From: Epiperipatus broadwayi
Taxonomy: Eukaryota; Onychophora; Udeonychophora; Euonychophora; Peripatidae
Assembly (NCBI GenBank): GCA_028023455.1
Contig: JAQFVV010006306.1
Location: 485,001 to 549,000, forward strand
Direction: 5' to 3'
DNA length: 64,000 nt
Shown: positions 60,617-64,000 of the stretch, piece by piece
How positions within the stretch are numbered: the first letter of the stretch is position 1
How the letters are laid out: each line of letters opens with the position of its first letter
Position numbers and translations under genes: made by a program
The notes under the pieces: model-generated
Told to the model about the DNA's origin: nothing
What the model saw: only the letters and a program-made list of their open reading frames with translations
The model's database searches: none

Positions 60617-61026
60617 TCCCACACATGTATAATCAGCGCTCAGTTTATATTATGATAGCAAATCTTCATACTTTAATGGATAGGCTTCAATCTACTCCAA
60701 CCTCCAACTCTTCAGCCATCCATACCACTAAAAATCTGATGATGAAAAGCCCAAATCCCATGCTGATACCAAATTATTGGCATGCCCATTTTGACCTAAA
60801 GTCACTCTGACCCCTCATGTATAGGACTTCATCCATTTAAATACATAGAAGAGGGATGGGCAGGATGCAGGCTTAATGTGTAAATATTTGAAATACAGGC
60901 ACTCTTCACATATCTGGAGCCTAATTGTAAATATATGGGATTTGAACTCAGACTTTCAGGTAGCCTTCAACTATTCACACTATCTCATACTACTGATACA
61001 CATGACCACACACATGTAGAAGAGAT

Positions 61027-61091
61027 AAATAATCACTAATATATGTATTTTGTGCTAAACCAGCACTCATCAGCTGGTCCAGATTATCATC
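61027..61091 (-). ncRNA. Hammerhead motif, one core change
   Basis: CTGATGA (61067-61073 inverse), perfect stem II GTGCT-GGTTT-AGCAC, AAAA for GAAA (G12 to A), stem III ATA-CA-TAT, A at the cleavage position. Outer stem I GATAATC/GATTATT is kept. Confidence 0.55.
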
Positions 61092-61399
61092 TCACACACA
61101 TATATATATAATCAGTGTTCAGTTTATATTAAGATAGCAAATCTTCATACTTCAATGGACAGGCTTCAATCTATTCCAACTCTTTAGCCATCCATACCAT
61201 TGAAAATCTGATGATGAAAAGCCCAAATCCTATGCTGATGCCAATATTATTATTATTTGGGCTTTTCATCATCAGATTTTCAATGGTATGGATGGCTGAA
61301 GAGTTGGAGATTGAAGTAGATTGAAGCCTGTCAATTAAAGTATGAAGATTTGCAATTGAAATATAAACTGAAGACGGATTATATATATGTGTGGAAGAT

Positions 61400-61470
61400 G
61401 ATAATCTGGACCAATTGATGAGTGCTGGTTTAGCACAAAATACATATATTGGTGATTATTTATCTTTTCT
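61400..61470 (+). ncRNA. Hammerhead motif, best-paired, two core changes
   Basis: Stem I GATAATC...ACCAA with TTGGT...GATTATT, core TTGATGA (61415-61421), perfect stem II GTGCT-GGTTT-AGCAC, AAAA for GAAA, stem III ATA-CA-TAT. The fold is the clearest of the family, but two core positions differ from consensus. Confidence 0.55.
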
Positions 61471-61609
61471 ACATGTGGGTGGTCATGTGTGTCGGTAGTA
61501 GGAGATAGTTGAAGATTTCTTGAAAGTCTAAGTTCAAATCCCCTATATTTACAATTAGGCTCCAGGTATGTGAAGAGTGCATGTATTTCAAATATTATAT
61601 AATTATTAC

Positions 61610-63440
61610 GTGAAAATCACTATAAAAAATGCACCCACATCATAGATTAAACCTGTAATCAGATGAACCCCACAATATAAATAATTTGTTGGAATATATT
61701 TATTCTGAAAATATTTAATATGCTATTGCAAAATTTTTTGACTTATATAACATTAATATCCAATGTGTATTATATATATATTTACAATGCATATATAGAT
61801 AAATGTGTTTTCACCTGAAATTTTTTTTTTTTTTTTAATAATTCAACTTTTTCATTAGTAGCAAAATGTTTGTATAAATCTTTGTGATTCCATGATGGCT
61901 AACTTAAAACTTTTTGGCAAGTAGTATTTTCAAGTTCATGGTTTTTGGAATAACAGTATTCACTTTATATTAACTTCCGTGAATTTTTTTTTAACTGCAA
62001 TTGAAAACATCTAAAAAAATTCAAAATTTATATTTGCAATTGTAGACATGTTTAAAGAAAATTATATAGAAACAACTAATAGCTTCTACATTAATCTATC
62101 AGCAAACAAAAAAGTTCAGCATTAAAAAAACTACAAATAGAAGCATTTTTAAATTAGAATATCTAATATAATCTCTATTACTATTCAATTTCTATTATCC
62201 AGATGACCTTTAATTTTTTTATTATCTTAGAATAAACTATTTATTTATCTTGATTTAAAAAATACAATATATATATATTACCAAATGTACCTGATCTCTA
62301 AAAAGGCTTGTTTTTTTAATTGGTTGCTTTAATAATTTTTTTTAAAAATTCGATGTCGTGGCACAAGTTGACATGTACTAAATCAATATGACAACTAGAG
62401 GTCATAACCTGGAACCAGACAAAAAAGAGTTACTATTCTAAATTGTTTCCAGTAAATTGTTTAATGGGCATATTTACAACAATAAAGTAGTTGTTGTGGT
62501 ACACTAACACTCACCCAATATAAAGAAACATTATTATTACCTTTAAATAAACTAGATGCTAGTGATAGACAGGTAACATGATAGTAATAATGAAACTTAC
62601 TTCTTATATCATTAATAAATTGAACTGCAAACATATAAATTAAAGTATAATAAATATTTTATTAATTCTCTTAGAATATAGTCTAATGAATCTGTCTGAT
62701 TCCTATTTAAATCCCTAAGATATAATTGCCTAACCTTTACTTCAAATCTTTTCCAATCAATATTTAACTAACTAAATCATACTCCAAATAACAATATAAC
62801 TATATGAGATGTATGTGCAAAAATGCCTTATTAACATTGAGATGATGATTACAAAGGGACCTTCTGAATCACTGCTCAATAAAAGACATCAGGACTCAAG
62901 CTAGCATGCACAAGTAGTCCCTAATTTCATTCTAGATGGCCTGGAAAAAGGGCATAACTAATATTGTCAAATAACTTTTATTTTACCAAACTCTCACGAT
63001 CTGAGTTACTTAGAAGAAAACTAAACTTTAAAATATCCCAGCAAAAAAGATTTGACCCTCTTAATTATTAACTAACTACCCTATAAGTCCTTTTCCAGGG
63101 ATTGACCAAATCATGATTCATCAGATCATGTAACATAATATTAATATCAGACATAAATGGTATATAAAATTATTATATAATAACTAACAAGAATTAAGTG
63201 TTTTATATAAGAATCATGCTCCACTGTTTTCAATGCTTTGAGAAATTTGCAAACAAATGAGTCTTATTACATTTTAATTACTAAAAAGTTCATAATTACC
63301 CAGTCTGAAACACATGAAGAAAATATGAAGTTGATCCTTGCATTGGACTATAACACATTGAAATTCAAATTGGCTGGCTTAAAAGTATTGATAGGAGAGA
63401 TACTTGCCACTCATAATAAATAATGTTCACAAGCTTATTC
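61610..63440. other. AT-rich stretch, no gene seen
   Basis: No exon, RNA gene or recognised repeat is supported. Frames are short and AT-driven, including one at 63238-63423. Confidence 0.5.
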
Positions 63441-63454
63441 ATATGTGTCTGATG

Positions 63455-63595
63455 ATAATTGTCCGATTTCCCAGCTGGAGCGCTTCGGCTGACCCTCATC
63501 CTTTGGGCAATGAAACATCCTTTCCTTCATCCCTCGGTCTCTGAAGATATGGTTGTGGCAAAAGCATTCCCTGGGAGAAATTGTGATTTTAATTA
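63455..63595 (-). other. GC-richer block, possible exon or element fragment
   Basis: About 140 bp has near-balanced base composition in very AT-rich surroundings. On the minus strand a TTTCTCCCAG acceptor-like site precedes an open frame containing ECFCHNHIFRDRGMKERMFH and later SSWEIGQLSSDTYE before a stop. I do not recognise it. It could be a terminal exon, a transposon fragment or a gene remnant. Confidence 0.25.
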
Positions 63596-63901
63596 GCCAG
63601 TATATATTGGAACTTAGCTAAAATATGCAGAACAATCTTGTTATTAATAAATTTGTTTTTTATAGTTCTTGCAGAGAGTTCTCCCATCCTTTATAACAGT
63701 AACAAAAAAAAAATGTCAAAGAAGTATTTCCTCTTCTGTTGCTTAATTCATTTTTTCGGCTTGAGATTTTTAAGATCCTGGATCCTTAATTTGTGATGCA
63801 ATTAATGACTCATTTATAAAGAACAAAATCATTAAAATTATTTGCTTAACATCTCAAACAATGGAGCAAATTTAATTCTCCCCTACCATTATTAACATAA
63901 A

Positions 63902-64000
63902 CAAAGGCAAAACTCTCCATACAGTAGTGCCACCCTGTGCCAAACAGAGTAATCAATGGATGCCAGAAGGCATTGATTACTCTGTTTGGCACAGGGTGCA
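63902..64000. mobile_element. Fold-back element family A, copy 7 (cut by window end)
   Basis: AAACAAAGGCAAAACTCTCC, then the copy-specific block GCCACCCTGTGCCAAACAG, is mirrored by CTGTTTGGCACAGGGTGC up to the last base. The fold point lies next to AGAAGGCATTG (about 63970). The rest of the right arm lies outside the window. Confidence 0.7.

Larger units (their letters stand above)
60455..61595. mobile_element. Composite retrozyme-tRNA element: two direct units plus one inverted unit
   Basis: A 13-bp direct repeat TATATAATTATTA flanks it (60442-60454 and 61596-61608). Inside are two minus-oriented units with a 475-bp period (GATAAAT at 60549 and 61024), then an inverted plus-oriented unit from about 61255. 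Compared with the 372-bp monomer at position 1, each unit has about 100 extra bp that read as a tRNA-like head (box A-like AGTATTAGATAGTG, box B GGGTTCAAATCT on the minus strand near 60465-60530). Every unit has a hammerhead motif. Confidence 0.7.

Noticed and set aside
1-64000. CRISPR arrays, operons or bacterial promoters
   Set aside because: The sequence is clearly eukaryotic, with introns, SINEs and LINEs; the repeats are not regularly spaced short arrays.

Overview
This window is AT-rich eukaryotic (metazoan) DNA, roughly a quarter G+C by eye, with short exons, very long introns and dense retroelement debris. The only host gene I can assign is spastin (SPAST), the microtubule-severing AAA ATPase. 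Three exons lie on the minus strand at 39569-39652, 32344-32427 and 16448-16669. They encode the second half of the MIT domain and part of the linker. The MIT wording ([17 protein letters not shown]) looks closer to arthropod than vertebrate spastin, so I infer an arthropod or related invertebrate with a large AT-rich genome; the species cannot be fixed. The ATPase exons should lie left of position 1 and the N-terminal exons right of 39652. I found neither.

Almost everything else is mobile DNA. (1) Tandem or inverted retrozyme-like units carrying type I hammerhead (HHR) motifs lie at 1-712 and 60455-61595. (2) A fold-back family (A) has seven copies: 760, 13195, 35474, 42825, 44880, 57974 and 63902. 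A related family (B) lies at 19960 and 33556, and some copies of both hold hammerhead cores. (3) Penelope-like (PLE) remnants include GIY-YIG endonuclease fragments at 5705 and 41388 and palindromes of the terminal repeat at 3947, 6231, 19751, 21667 and 47940. (4) LINE copies lie at 12350-14800 (+), 16735-19345 (-), 36190-38835 (+), 45520-46370 (-) and 51647-53640 (-), with 3' fragments elsewhere. (5) A small tRNA-derived SINE has four copies, three with clear target-site duplications (TSDs). (6) Other tRNA-like repeats lie at 22510-23272, 30001 and 56041. (7) A solo LTR lies at 54848-55478 with a 5-bp TSD. (8) hAT-like MITEs and a dead DExH-helicase fragment (59291-59551) complete the set.

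Layout: 1-8200 holds retrozyme, PLE and fold-back repeats. 8200-12200 is less repetitive and holds a possible plus-strand gene start and one unassigned candidate exon. 12300-39650 is spastin exons and introns full of LINEs and fold-backs. 39650-64000 is spastin's upstream intron or flank, again repeat-rich.

The most unusual theme is the number of near-perfect palindromes made from hammerhead-, tRNA- or PLE-derived sequence. Several are flanked by 12-14 bp direct repeats. In family A the two arms of one copy match each other better than they match other copies, and the fold-back point differs from copy to copy. I infer snap-back (self-templated) synthesis during retrotransposition.
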